37,248 nt of DNA from a virus. Positions 22,624-36,000 of this stretch are shown in pieces (the stretch's first letter is position 1; every line of letters begins with the position of its first letter). Below the pieces are notes generated by a model that was not told where the DNA came from, made no database searches, and worked only from the letters and a program-made list of their open reading frames with translations. A program made the translations under genes and the position numbers. The stretch lies in the IMG/VR virus record IMGVR_UViG_3300022821_000061, positions 1 through 37,248 of that record; one strand, given 5' to 3'.

Positions 22624-23315
22624 AACAGGGTTTAATTCAGGGCCAAATGCAACAAGAGCAAGTTCGGCCCGCTGGAAGTCAGGATTCTCCTGCTGGCCAA
22701 GGCGGTGCTGACCTTTCACAGCAAGGCGAGGGAATGCCCTCCGAACAGCAAATTTCGCTTGAAATGGCTGCCAAAAAGATCCTTTATGATGATAAGGCTA
22801 ACGCTCAGGTGCTTGAGTCTATACAGGCGGGAGCGCAGAACGATCCTTATAGGGCGGTAGCTCAATCTGCTTTTTTGCTTATGGCTGACCTAGATAGTCG
22901 CTCTGGTGGCAAGATACCTCCTGAAGATCTAATTCCTGCGGCAATAACGATTATGGAAGAGGTTGCTTTAATGGCTACCATGGCCGGCGCAGTAGAATTG
23001 CCTGGCGTAACCATGAGCGAAGCAAACGAGGCTACAGGGGAGGAAGGTGGCCTTCCTGTTATTGAAGAGCAGACATTGGGTAAGCTAACTCAGAACCTTG
23101 TTGCCATTGCTATTGAGAACGGAGTTATTGAGGCTGAAGATGTGCAAGATTTGTCTAGCGACTATTCAGACGACGAAATAATGAGCATGGTCGCCCAGCA
23201 AGAACAAATGTCTGGCGGTGCGCCTCCTAGCGCTGATCAGCAAGGTATGCCTCCTGCACAGCAAGGTATGCCACTAGGTCAACCAGCTGCCGGGGTTCCG
23301 GCTCAAGGAGTATAA
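22620..23315 (+). CDS. putative internal virion protein (Gln-rich)
   Basis: A 231-residue protein starting inside the end of the previous gene (ATGA overlap). The N-terminus is Gln/Gly-rich (MKQGLIQGQMQQEQVRPAG), the middle a well-folded helical domain (ISLEMAAKKILYDDKANAQV; AAITIMEEVALMATMAGAVE), and the end is a repeated QQGMPPAQQGMPLGQPAAG tail. No TM segment is clear. Its place between a membrane-active protein and a coiled-coil protein supports a virion core role. Unrecognised family. Confidence 0.56.
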   Translation: MKQGLIQGQMQQEQVRPAGSQDSPAGQGGADLSQQGEGMPSEQQISLEMAAKKILYDDKANAQVLESIQAGAQNDPYRAVAQSAFLLMADLDSRSGGKIPPEDLIPAAITIMEEVALMATMAGAVELPGVTMSEANEATGEEGGLPVIEEQTLGKLTQNLVAIAIENGVIEAEDVQDLSSDYSDDEIMSMVAQQEQMSGGAPPSADQQGMPPAQQGMPLGQPAAGVPAQGV

Positions 23316-23317
23316 GT

Positions 23318-24085
23318 ATGGCTGGAATTATAGGTAAGTTTCTTAAAGGCGTATCCGATGTTGCGGTTCCTGCGGCTATGGCTGACCAGGCTGCAAAAAT
23401 TGAGCTAAAGCGCATGGAAAAACTGCAAGGGTATAACCGGCAGAACATGCAAGTTCAGCAAGATTTTGCTACGCAGAACATTGATACAAGGCAGGGATAT
23501 GCTGTGGATAACCTCGAACAGCAGCAAGATTTTGCGGTCGAGAACAGGGAACAGCAGCAAAAAATGACGCTTGAGAACCAGGATCAGCAAAACATATTTA
23601 CCAGCGAAGAAAATCAAAAGATGAATGACCTTACGGCTCAAGGTCTTTCAATAGAGAGTGATCGCCTAGAAATTGCTAAGCAGCAAGCTGAAATTGTGCT
23701 TGAAACTGCCGAATTGGGATTGGTCGACCAAAGAAGATTGTCAGCTCTGTATGAGTCTGCGGTTGATCCTGATATAGATGAGGCTCAACGGAATTCAATT
23801 TCTGAGCAAATACTTGTGCTTACTGGGCAGGTTGGCGATAGATTTTCTGCATTGTATCGAGATAAGGTCGATGAAACTGGCTTCCCAACTGGCGGCAGGG
23901 ATACGTTTATTCTTAACAATATGACTAAAGAAGTATCAGGGATACCAGATCAGGCTAATAATTCTAGCAACCCTGCGGCCTCTGCCGATCAAGAAGAGCA
24001 AGAATACAGGGATGGTGATATTATAAATAACCCCAGCACTGGCGAGAGAATGGTGCTTAGGAATGGAAACTGGACACCTTTGTAA
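23318..24085 (+). CDS. internal virion protein with hendecad repeats
   Basis: A 255-residue protein with strong ribosome site AAGGAG. A short amphipathic N-terminus (MAGIIGKFLKGVSDVAVPAA) is followed by at least five, perhaps six, tandem 11-residue units at residues 36-101, each with Q at position 2 and an aromatic or Met at position 4 (for example QQDFAVENREQ). This is a hendecad coiled coil. A second helical part follows. The C-terminus DGDIINNPSTGERMVLRNGN ends in a WTPL motif common at the ends of phage ejection proteins. Its stop overlaps the giant gene's start (TAATG), so the two are coupled. Confidence 0.62.
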   Translation: MAGIIGKFLKGVSDVAVPAAMADQAAKIELKRMEKLQGYNRQNMQVQQDFATQNIDTRQGYAVDNLEQQQDFAVENREQQQKMTLENQDQQNIFTSEENQKMNDLTAQGLSIESDRLEIAKQQAEIVLETAELGLVDQRRLSALYESAVDPDIDEAQRNSISEQILVLTGQVGDRFSALYRDKVDETGFPTGGRDTFILNNMTKEVSGIPDQANNSSNPAASADQEEQEYRDGDIINNPSTGERMVLRNGNWTPL

Positions 24086-27000
24086 TGCCTCAAAAACTAC
24101 CTTCCGGCTTTGTTCTCGAAAAACCATATTCCAGTTCATTGCCTGAAGGCTTTGTTCTTGAGGACCGCAAAGGGCGCGGCGCTTTAGGCTGGGGGCAAGA
24201 TATTGGCCTATCTCTCCTATCTGGCACTACTTGGGTTCCTCAAGCTATTGTCGGTATATCCGATATCGTTACAGCCCCAAACAGGTGGGCTCTTGAAAAG
24301 ATAACGGGCAAAGATCTTCCCACAAACACTAAGATGCTTCAGAACATTGGCTTAGATTTCACTAAGGCCCAAGAAGTAGCTAGTGGCTTAAAAACAGACC
24401 AATCCCAAGAAAGCCGAGAAAATGTCAATAGGGCGTTTGAAGAGGGCGGTATCTATGAAGGTATCGGGGGTATCTGGGACAACCCTTCTGTTGCGCTTGA
24501 ATCTATTGCCGAATCTATCCCTTCTATGGTCAGCATGGCCGCTACTACTAGCATGGTTGCGCTGCGCATATTCAGCACTGCCGCAAAGACTGTTCCTGCT
24601 GGCGGTGAAGCGGCCATATTGGCCGGAAAGAAAGCTGTCGAACTCGCTATGCCGAAACTTAGGGCGCTGTCTGTGGCTCTTGAAGGCGGCTTGGTGGGCG
24701 GTCAGTCTGCCTCTCAGTTTGCTGAAGATGGTGATCTTACCGGGCGCGAGATTGCTGCATCCGTTGGCACAGGTATTACTACTGCTGGCGTGGGTGTTCT
24801 ATCTAATAAGATAGGTGGGAAACTTGGGCTAGAAGACGTTGAAGCAGCTATCGGTACAAGAGGTTTGCGTAATTCTCCTAAATCCGGGCTGATTGGTAGC
24901 GCGATGCGCGGCGGCCTTAAAGAAGGATTGCTTGAAGAAGGCCCGCAGTCATCAACTGAGCAGATGTGGCAAAACTGGGCTAATCGAGAGAATATCACTG
25001 AAGGTGTTGGTCAGGCCGGAGCTGAAGGTCTTGTAGTTGGTACTTTAATGGGGTTTTTTGGGGGCGGGGCTAGTGGTTTTCGCACTAAGTCGCAAAAGTC
25101 TGAAGACGCAATTAATAGAATCACTGATCCAAATAAAAGCATTGATGATGCGCTCGCTGAGGCTAACGATATCCTTGATGAGTCTCTTGTTGAATTTACT
25201 ACCGGTAACGTCCCTTCAGCTCAGGATGCGGTGGATACAACTTATGATCCATCTGAAGAGATTTTCAACCTTGAAACCAATATTTCCAGTTATGAAGAAC
25301 AATTACAGGCCGGCTTAGATCAGGATAATCCACAGGTGCAGAATCAGGCGCAAGAAGCTCTTGATTCCGCTAGAAGGCAGCTTGCTGCCCTCAGTGGTGT
25401 AGATTTCGGCAATCAGAGCGAACTAACCACCTCTAGGCTGGGTGATCAGCCTGCGGCCTTAGTGCCTGGCGGCGAGATACCGGGCATTGATTTTGCTAAT
25501 GATGCGCTTGGTCTAACACTTGAAACAGCTGATCAGGTTGCAAATAGAACTTTAAATTATGATGGCGGTGTTGATTTCACTACCGGTAACTTGCCTGCGG
25601 ATGCGGGGCTATCTACTGAGCCTGTTTCGCGTCTTGGTGAGTTTACTGATAACGGCATTGATTTTGAGGATGGCACGGTAGATAGACTTGCTGCCGGCGT
25701 GGAGCGCGAAGTACAGACCTTTGAAAGCAAGTTTACCCCTGAAGAGCAGGAGCCTACGTTTGATGAAGAGGTTTCCAAAATCAAGGCTAGCGGTAACACT
25801 CTCGAACTAAAGGATGCTATTGCTGCTTTAGGTGGTATCAGCGTGGCAGATGCTAAGGCTGAAGGCGCTATGGACCTTAACCAAAAGCAGGGGTTTAAGT
25901 GGCTTGGCACTAAAAATGGCATGAGCTTTGATGCTATGCGCGAGGCACTTGCACAAGACGGATTTGATTTTGCTACCGCTAACGATCTTGTCGACGCTTT
26001 GACGGAATCGATTAATGATAGGCAGTCTTATTACGCGCCTGCCGGTTACGAGCTGCAAGACCTTTACGAATTTAAGCGCCAAGAAGAAGATCAAAAGCAA
26101 TTGTTTGATGATGGCGAGCTTGCTCTTGTGGAAATGGAAGACGTTTACGAGCCTGAGTCTACCCAGCAAGAAAGGGTTATGGCCGATAGGGTCGTTAAAG
26201 CCATTGAAAGCGGATCGTTTAGCGAGGATCCAAATGAACTTGAAGAATACCTAGCCACTACTGACAGTGATTGGGCTGCAACTTGGGGAGTTATAGAGTA
26301 TGAAACACAAAATGCACAAGGCAACTTTGAAGGGCAAGCCCTTCAATCGGGAAATGGTCAAGAAGAACGTGGCCCGAATACTGGCGAAGCACAAGGCGCA
26401 AGCCAAGAAGAAATAGACGCTTTTGAGAATGCTTTTGAGCTGGATCAACCTACTGAGCAGTCATTGCAAGACGATGCCGCTACCGTGGCCGCCACTCAAG
26501 CCGAGGCGCTTACCGCTGCGCAAAGGGCTGACGCTGACGCACAGGTAGATGATTTTGTGCTTGCTGGATCTGACAGCACTGTAGATCAGGCTGAGGCGCG
26601 TGGCCAGTCAAACATGTTTGATCAGGAGCCGGCCCTATCGGAGCGAGATAGAGCTCAAGCCAGAATTGAAGCAAGCAGGGCGGCTAGATTAAAGCCGGTT
26701 ATTGATGTTGCTACTGGCGAGCAAATTACGCCAACAGGAAATCGCTCTGGTGATACTGCTACCTATACATTCGCTGATGGGACAGTTCAAAGCAGGGCTA
26801 ATGACGAGGTATCTGCTATTGATGATGCCCAGCCAGTTGAGGGCATTGAGGGTCAAGAACTAAATACTGACTCAGTTATTGCGGTAGCTGACTACTACCA
26901 AACACCCGGCGCGAGAGATTTAGCTAAAAAAGTTAAGTCAGGCGATGCTGCCGCAATTACTCAGATGGCTACAGAAATGGCCGCAGAACTTGAGCTTTCC

Positions 27001-30000
27001 CCTGGATCTATATTTGTCCCTATCCCCTCTTCTGGCGGCGTTGCTACCTATACAAAGCAATTAGCCAATGAGATAGCGGCAATCAACGGGGGCACTGTAT
27101 CCGATATATTAAAAGGTTCGGAGCGAGAGTCTTTATACGACACTAAAAAATCTGGAGGAAATGCAGCCGAGGTAGATTTTGGGTTTAGGCTGGACGGTGA
27201 TGCCCCTCAAGGCAATATTGTTCTGGTGGATAACGTGATGGATACGGGAGAAACAGCTAGTGCGGCTTTTAGATTGTTGCCTGGTAGCTCTGTCCTAGTT
27301 CATTCCGCATCTAACGGACAGCCTTCGCCGGACGAAAGAACTCTTGAGCAGGTTAAGCAGGAAATGGCAGATAACGAAGCTGCTGAAGTTACTGTTGAAT
27401 CTATGGAAGCTGGATCGGTGCTTTCTGATGAAGCGGCAGCAATCCAGCTTGAAACGATACGGACTAAGCTGATCGCTGAAGAAATACCGGTCATACAGGA
27501 CGGTTCTCTGTATTACACAGTATCGCCCTCTACTCGCGTGGCTGGGTCTTACCAGATCACGACCTATAACGATTCAGGGGCTCTTGGTGATACTACTGTT
27601 GAGACTATTGATCAGATTGGCTCTTTAGCTAACGGAATTGACCTTGCTAGGGTAGACATTCTATCTGAGGCTGATGCTGAGCAGGTCATGGCGAGGGTAG
27701 TTTCTGGCGAGTCTGAGTTTCAAAGTAATAAATCTAATGAAGGCCAAGCGAAAACTGGCGGTGAATACGGTTTGAACGGCCAGTGGTACAAAGGCGGTCA
27801 ATTTATGCCTGCCAGCGCCAGAACAGTTAAAGGTGAATGGAAGTTTGAAGTAAGCAAGACTGGTGGCGCAGGGAAGTCACTTATAGCCCCTGGTGAGTTT
27901 GCTAGATCGCCTGAAGGTCATGGATCTCTTTATCAAGGTTGGCTGCAGGAGTTTACCCGACCGAATGAGAACGGCGATTTAGAGCGTTTTGAGGGTCATA
28001 GCGATGATACTTTGATGCGTAATTCTGGCTGGACTCCTGCACAACTCCAAGAGCGTATTGATCTTTTTAACAATGGTGTTCGATTCACCGCCATTGGTAG
28101 TGACTTAACTCCTTATTCTCCTGATGCTACAGCACCAGAATCACAGGGATCAACTGAGCCTAAATCAGAACTTGCCCAGGCCACCGAGGCAATGCAGCAG
28201 GTTGCTGCGGCATTAACCGCTCAGAACGAATCCCCGGCAGAAACCTCATTAATAGCTAGCATTGATGAAAATCTGGCCAAGATGCCTGAAGGCGAGCTAT
28301 CCATTGCAGAATTTAAGGCTGCGTTTGAATTCGTTGTTGAGAATGAAGAAGGTATTAAGGCCGAATTATCTAAATTAACTAAAGCCCAGCTGCTAGACCG
28401 TATGGATGGCTACAGCGCAGAACGGAATAAGAACGACAAGAAAGCCAGCGTAGTTCGATCTGCTTTTGACGATATGGTTAGTGATTTCATGGCACCTACT
28501 GCCGGCGAGTCTGGAATGATTAGCTTTACCATTGGAGTGGGCGGCGATGCAATGGCATCTAAAAAGGCCAAAATTGATCAAGTTACCCAAGAAGATCTTG
28601 ACGGTTACGCAAAAAAGGTTTCTACAGCGAGAGAAAATAGAGCTAGACAGCAGGTTGAAAGAGAAGAGGGTATAGAAAACCCTGAAACAATTGACGATTA
28701 CCGCAACATAATGAACGCACTGGCTAGGGATGCAGGTGTAAAGACATTTAAAGAAGCCAGGGCTTTAATGCCTTTTGATCAGCGCGTTGAATATGATCGA
28801 TTGCTTGCGTCTGAATCTCGTGAAAAACGTAACTTTGATATTAATGCTCAGAAAACTAGGCTTTTAACGTCTGGGCAGTTGGTTGAAGGCGAGATAATTG
28901 AAACTACTCATACTAAGAACGGCAATGATTTGTTTGTTGTTCAGCTCGCTGATCGTGTTCCACGTGAAGACTTCCTATCTTTAAACTCATCTGCTAAGAA
29001 GCTAGGAGGCAGATATTCTAGTTTTCGCGGTAACGGTGCAGTACCAGGCTTTACTTTTACCTCAAGAGAATCTGCCGAAGCATTTAAGAGTTTGGCTGGT
29101 GGTGACTCTCAGCAGGCCGAAGGAGTTGCCCAGGCTCGTCGTGATGCCTTTGTAGATGATAGGTCGCAATCTGCGGTAGAGCGTCTGCGTGATATGGCTG
29201 AGAAGCTAGATAGCCGTGGTAATGAGTCGTTAAGTCAGGATCGCAAAGAAAATACAGCTAGACGGGCAGGCATGGCGGCTAACGCTGAAGCTAAAGCACA
29301 ATCTAGTATTGCTCTGTCTAAAACAATGAGCCGTATTGCTGACGGTATTGAGGCGGGTGAAATTACCTTTCTTGACCAGGTTCGCGCAAAAACTCAAGTT
29401 GATATGCTTGAATCTTTTATTGGCGTGGCTAAAAGTGATCAGGCTTATTCTGACAAAGATCTTAGCTACTCTCAAAAAGAGGAAATTCGAAATGCTCCGG
29501 CCACTGCTGAGGCCGTGGAGTTTGCTACATTCCCAGAATACACAGCTTACCGCTCTGATTTGGCAAAGCTGGGAAGGCAGTTACAGGAGATAAGCGGCAC
29601 CAAGCGTCTTGGTGACAAGCTGATGAAGATATCAGACGATGTTACTACCCAGTACACTACGTTCGCTAAAAACAACTTAAGCGAGGTTTCTAACTTCGTT
29701 AAGAAGGATGGTAGCACTGCTAGTTTCTCGACTAAGAAAGCGGCTCAGGCTTCTATTTATAGCTCCGGTTTCGATGGAAAGGCTGTTGCTATTGAGATTA
29801 AGCGCGGTGAGCACGTTATTGTAATGAGCCCATCTGAGGCCCAAAAGTCTGGGGTATGGGATGGGCAGGAAGATACCAAGGTATCACTTTCTAAAGACTT
29901 TGCTACCGAATTAGTTGAAAAGGTTGGCAGAAAATCTGTTTCATTGCCGTGGCAGCTGGATAGCGCCCACGAGAAGCGGAAACGATTGTCTGCAATGAAT

Positions 30001-33000
30001 ATAGAAACTCCTGCTGAGTTTCGTTCAGCCCTTCAGGAATATGTTGGCTTGCAAGAAATTGCAACGGCGCCGGATAAGATTAAAGAGCTTGAGCGCAAAA
30101 TGGTTGGCCGTAGCAATGATGATCTTGATTTCTTTCCTACTCCTGCTGGCATAGCTGAAGAAATGATTGAAACTGCTGGAATTGAGGAAGGTATGACGGT
30201 GCTTGAACCTTCTGCCGGGATGGGTCATATAGCTGACCAGATGCGCCAATTCGATATCGAGCCCGATGTGATTGAAATGTCTGGTGCTCGCAGGGAACTT
30301 CTTGAAGCTAAAGGCTATAACCTGGTTGGCAATGACTTCTTAGAATCAACTGGCCAGTATGATCGAATTATTATGAATCCGCCTTTTTCTGATAGGCGCG
30401 ATTTTGAGCATGTAAAGCACGCCTATTCTCTTCTTAAGCCGGGCGGTCGATTAGTTGCCATTGTCGGCGAGGGAGTGTTTTTTGGGTCTGATAAGCGGGC
30501 CCAAGAATTTCGCACATGGTTTGAGTCTGTTGAAGGCACTGATGAAAAATTAGCTGAGGGTACTTTTCAGGATCCCAGCTTGCCGGTAACAACTGGCGCT
30601 AGTGCTAGGATGATAGTTGTTGAAAAAGATTCGGTGCAAAGTGCCCCGCTAGAATCTAGGCTTCAAGCAACCGGTAACGGCATGACTGCAGCGGCAGTAA
30701 GTGAGGCTATTGGGCCTATGCTAGAAACCTTTAGCGATGAAGTGGCTCAAGAGGCTATTGTTGTACAGTCATTTAGTGATCTTCCTGCAAGCATTACTGA
30801 CTACTATGATCTTGACAATCCTCCTACTAGCCGTGCGCTTTATTACGAAGGAACGGCATACTTTATTGCTGACGCAATTAGCACTGTTAGAGAGGCACGA
30901 ACCGCCGTTGCTCACGAGCTTATAGGGCATAAAGGCATATTAGAGTACGTGAACGAGCAGGAATGGTCTGATATAAAATCTACTATTGATCAGCAGCTTG
31001 GTAATAATGCTGAGCAAGCCACTAGCATAATGGCTGAGGTTGATAGGCGTTACCCTGGGGCATCTAAGGAAACTAAGTACAAAGAATTTTTAGCGGTAGC
31101 AGCCGAGAGGCGCAATCTTCGCGGCACGTTGAAAGATTTGATTGAGAAGGTCAAAGCTATGCTTCGTGGCTACCTGAAGTCTATGGGCCTTCGCGGTCCT
31201 TTCTCCGAATCTGACATTGAAATAATACTGCAGAACTCTGAAAAGAATTTACGTGGCTCTCAAGATTTGTCTGCGTCTGGATCCGATACGGCTAATTCTA
31301 TGGGTAATGATGCCGGCATGGTTCCTGCGGCATCTTCTGAAATCAGCTTTGACAAAATATCTCCTGAATTCTTTTCACAGCTCTATGAAAACGTATCCTC
31401 TATCACTCAGTCAAAAAGTTCTCCTGAGCAATTGCTTGCTGCTATTCGTAAAAAGGGTGGTGTTAAAGAAGAGGAAATTCAGTGGACCGGGATTGATAAG
31501 TTTCTGGCTGGCAAGAAATCTGTGACCAAACAAGAGGTATTGGACTACCTTGCTGACAACATGGTTCAGGTTGATATGGTCGAAATTGCTGATGATGAGA
31601 GTGATTATGCGTCGATCAAGGAACAGATCATAAGAGAATACGCTGAAGAAGAAGGGCTTTATTTTGATAACGGCGGTGAAGGCTATTCATATTTGCTTGA
31701 GCAAGATTCTGAAGGGAACCCGCTAGATGCTGATGAATCTACGGTTGATCCAATAGAGGGCAGCTATGACGATATTATTAGCGAAATAGGAACTCTTGAT
31801 TACGAGGAAAACCCTGATTCATTAACTGAATACAAGAAATACACATTGCCTGGTGGGGCTAACTACCGTGAAATATTATTTAAGTTGCCTGATGGTCCAG
31901 ATCAGGACGCCGACTATAAATCGCCGCATTACACTAGAGAAAGAGCCAGAAACCTATTGGCCAGTGTTCGCGCTAATGATCGTGTTGGCCCGAATGGTGA
32001 GAAGATTCTATTTATTGAAGAAATCCAATCTGACTGGCATCAATCTGGAAAAAAAGAAGGTTATGGCGAAAAAGCTACTTACGAAATTATTGAGCCAACA
32101 GAATCGCAAATGGAAAAAGGCGATTACAATTATAGTGCTTTAATAAGATCTCCTAACGGAAGTGTTGTTAATTCGAAGTTAGGCTTTAATCTCCCAGATC
32201 TTGAGTCTTGGGCAAGCAAGCAAGTCTCTAGCGGCGAGGGGGGGATACCTGACGCGCCGTTTAAAGGGAATGCTTGGGTAGAGCTATCTGTTAAGAAGAT
32301 ACTAAGGATTGCGTCTGAAGGCGGCTATGATCAGGTGGCTTGGACTAACGGCCAGCAGCAGGCAGATCGGTACAGCTTATCAAAGCAAGTTGAAGTAATT
32401 AGGTACAATGCCGAAAAGCAAAACTTGCAAGTTTGGAAAAAAGACCCTGATAGCACTGATCAATACATGGAAGCTGAAATTGATGAAAGTGTAACGCCTG
32501 AAGACATTGAAAAATATATAGGCAAAGAAGCGGCACAAAAGATACTGAGCGATGACAACCAGAAAGATAACGATGGCTATTCAGTGCTTAAAGGGGATTC
32601 GCTAAATATTGGCGGCGAAGGAATGAAGAGCTTTTACGACAAAACTGTTCCCAATATCTTCTCGAAGGTTGTTAAAAAGCTGGATAAGTCTGCAAAGATA
32701 GGTCAAACAACTGTTGTTGACGATCAGGCCCAGCAAGCACTAACAATTACGCCGGCTATGAAAGATGCCGTAATGCAAGGTATGCCGTTGTTTAGTGCCA
32801 AAAGCAGTGATGGTCAGGCGCCAATGCAGGCTAGCGCGTTTGGCTCTATCAAAGAGGGTGATAACTGGGTAGACGAATATGGTGATTCAGCTGATATAAA
32901 TAATATAGAAGACCAGGTAAATGAGCAGATAGACGCCGTAATTGGGATGATTGATAACGACAACCCTGCTGCGGCCAAGTTTGCTAGCGAAGCTCTTCCA

Positions 33001-36000
33001 AGCCTGATTTACGCAAAAGAAAACAATGTTCCTGTCAGCGACATAAGCATTAAGAAAATTCAAAATGCTGCGCTTAGGTATGAGGAAGGATCGACGCCCA
33101 TTGCCCAAGAGGAAAATCAAAACTCTACGCAAATTGCGTTTCTTGAATTAGAAACTGAGTTTTTGCAGTCATCAATTAATGAAATGGAGCAGCGGCCCAG
33201 CAAAAGCATTGAGGTTCGCCGGCTAATTAAAAAAGATCAAGCCTTGCTCGACAGCTATAGCAGCGAGCTATCTGTGCTTAAGTCTGGGGCAGGCCCCGAC
33301 ATACTTGCAAGCGATGGCACTCCTGATTCAGAATTTGCCGCAGAAAACAGAGCTATTCGGGAAGAAGATAAAACGGCGTGGAGTAAAGCCAAAACTGAAT
33401 TAAAGCGCCAGCTAACTGCCGGCGGGTTACTTCCTGACTCTGTATTTAATAGCAAGATAGCGCGTGACAATGAATTAGCTGTTGTGGAATTTGATGCAGC
33501 TCATTATATAGGCGAGCTCGAACGTGCCGTGCGCGATGAGTACGGAGTTAATGCAGGGGATCTTACAGAAACTGATCAATTTGCTTTATCTGAGGGCCTT
33601 AGCGGGAGCATGCCCAAATCGGTTAAACCTAAAACAAAAGAATCTCTTATTAAGATGCGCGTTCATATTGACAATATAAGCCAAGAATACATCGCTATTT
33701 TGCAGGAGCAGACACAGCAGTTATCCGCAAACTTAGATGAGGGCGAGCAAATATTGTTAAGCGGGTTTCTTGAAGCGGGTAATATTGAGGTTGTCGGCAC
33801 CACTCCTGCGGCTAAGGGACAGGCTACCAGACAGCGCAATGAAATAATGAGTGTTGCACGTGAAACAGCAAAAGAAACCTGGGGCAGTGGTAAGCAAATG
33901 CAGGCTTCTCTAGGAAAAGTTGCCACTATTGCCGAAAAGATTTCCTTAATGGGCACTATTATTGCCAATGACGGCAAGTATGTTCATCGATCTTACAAGG
34001 CGTTCGACGATCCTAAATGGGCTAAAAAGGTTCCTGACAAAGTTTTAAACAATGCTCGTGAATATCTAGTTGAGCAGATAATGACTTTTGATGATCTATC
34101 TCAGGCTGACGCGCAAACTAGGGCACGTGTAGTTATTGAGGATATCCTGAAGGAAGGCACTGCCTATGACAACATGGAATCTTTTATCAACGAATCTAAG
34201 CTGGGCGCCAAGGATTTGTCTGTGCTTAAGCGTAGGAAGCAAATTGCGCCAGAGATACGTGAACTGCTAGGGGAATATCGCGATCCTCGAGTTAATTACG
34301 CAAAAACTGTTACCAAAATGGGCAGGCTTGTTTTCAATCAGCGGTTCTTAGAGCAGGTTCGAGAGGCCGGAATGGGTGTGTTCTTGTTTAACGAGGACGA
34401 TAGGCCGCCAAACACCACTCAGATAGCTGCTGACGGCTCTGAATCATATTCCCCGCTAAATGGACTCTACACTACTAGGGAAACCAATCAGGCTTTTAAG
34501 GACGCTCTAGGCAAGGAACAGATGGCCGACTGGTATAGATATGTTATCCAGGTAAACGGCGCGGTTAAGTTTGGCAAGACCGTGCTTAGCCCGACTACTG
34601 CAGCAAGAAACTGGCAATCGGCTATGTTCTTTACCCTGGCTAACGGTCATTTTGATTTAACGCACATGTCTAAATCGGTGTCTGGATTTAAAGAATATTT
34701 TACTCAGGCTGGTGATAAGGAAAAATTAGACTATCTGCGCAAATTAAAACTGCTGGGCGTGGTGTATGACACGCCTTATGCCGGTGAAATGATGAGGCTT
34801 TTACAGGACTCCAATGTTGAGAACCTTATTGGCGGGACTCCTGCGGGCATGGGCGTAAAGAACGCTCTTGGCGTGGCTCAAAAATTCTATCAATACGGCG
34901 ATGATTTTTGGAAGATAATCGGCTTCGAGAATGAAAAGCAGCTGTTAATTGAAAGCGGTACATCCGAGGCTGATGCGGAAATAGAAGCAGCTGAGAGAAT
35001 TCGTAACACTTATCCCACCTATTCAATGACTGGCAGGGCCGTTAATTGGCTGCGTCGATTCCCGCTAGCCGGCACCTTTGTCTCGTTTCCGTCTGAAATA
35101 GTCAGGACCAGCTACCATATTATGAGATATGCCGCGACTGATATGGCGAATCCTGCTAGGCGGTCTATGGGTATTAGAAGGTTGTCGGGCATGGCGGTTG
35201 CTTCCGGCTTGGCGTATGCCGCTCAAGCTATATCCAAAAGTATGTTTGATATTGACGACGAGGAAGAGGAAGCGGTAAGGCTACAGGCCGCTCCATGGCA
35301 GAAAAACAGTAATCTGGTGTTCACTGGTCGTGATGAGAATCAAAATCTTCAATATTTTGATATTTCTTTTCTGGATCCTTATAACTATTTTAAGCGCCCT
35401 ATCAATGCGATTCTACGTGACCAGCCTTGGGAGAAAGAGTTTGCCAGTGCTGCCAGCGACATGGTTAGCCCTTTCTTTGGAACTGACATAATGGCCGGCG
35501 CGTTGTCTGAAGTTTGGATGAATAAGAAGAGCTCGGGTGGAAAAATCTATAATGAAAGCGATTCACCGGTTAATCAAACCAAAGCAATGATGAACCATAT
35601 AAGGAAGTCTGCCCAGCCTGGCATAGTGTCTAATCTCGAGCGCACGTACATGGCGCTCAATGGTGAGGTGTCTGCTTCCGGGAAGAAATATGACATAGGT
35701 GATGAGGCGTGGTCGTGGGTTGGGTGGCGTATGTCGACTCTTGATCCTAAAACGGCACTGCTTTATAGATCTTATGAATTCGGTGATGTTAAGCGTGACG
35801 CTACTCAGGTTCTTACTCGGGTGCTAAAGGATCGCAACGATATTGACGAAGGCGATGTTGAGGAAGCATACGAGCTATCCCTTAAGATTAGGAAGCAGGG
35901 CTATGACGATATGATTACCCTGGTTAAAGCGTCTATGAAAAGCGGTCTAACAGCTGGTGATGTTCGCGCAGTGCTGCGAAATAGCGGAGTTTCCTTGTCT

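Noticed and set aside
24422-25318. Leucine-rich plus-strand frames inside the giant gene
   Set aside because: Out-of-frame shadows; the giant frame has continuous domain-level matches through this part.
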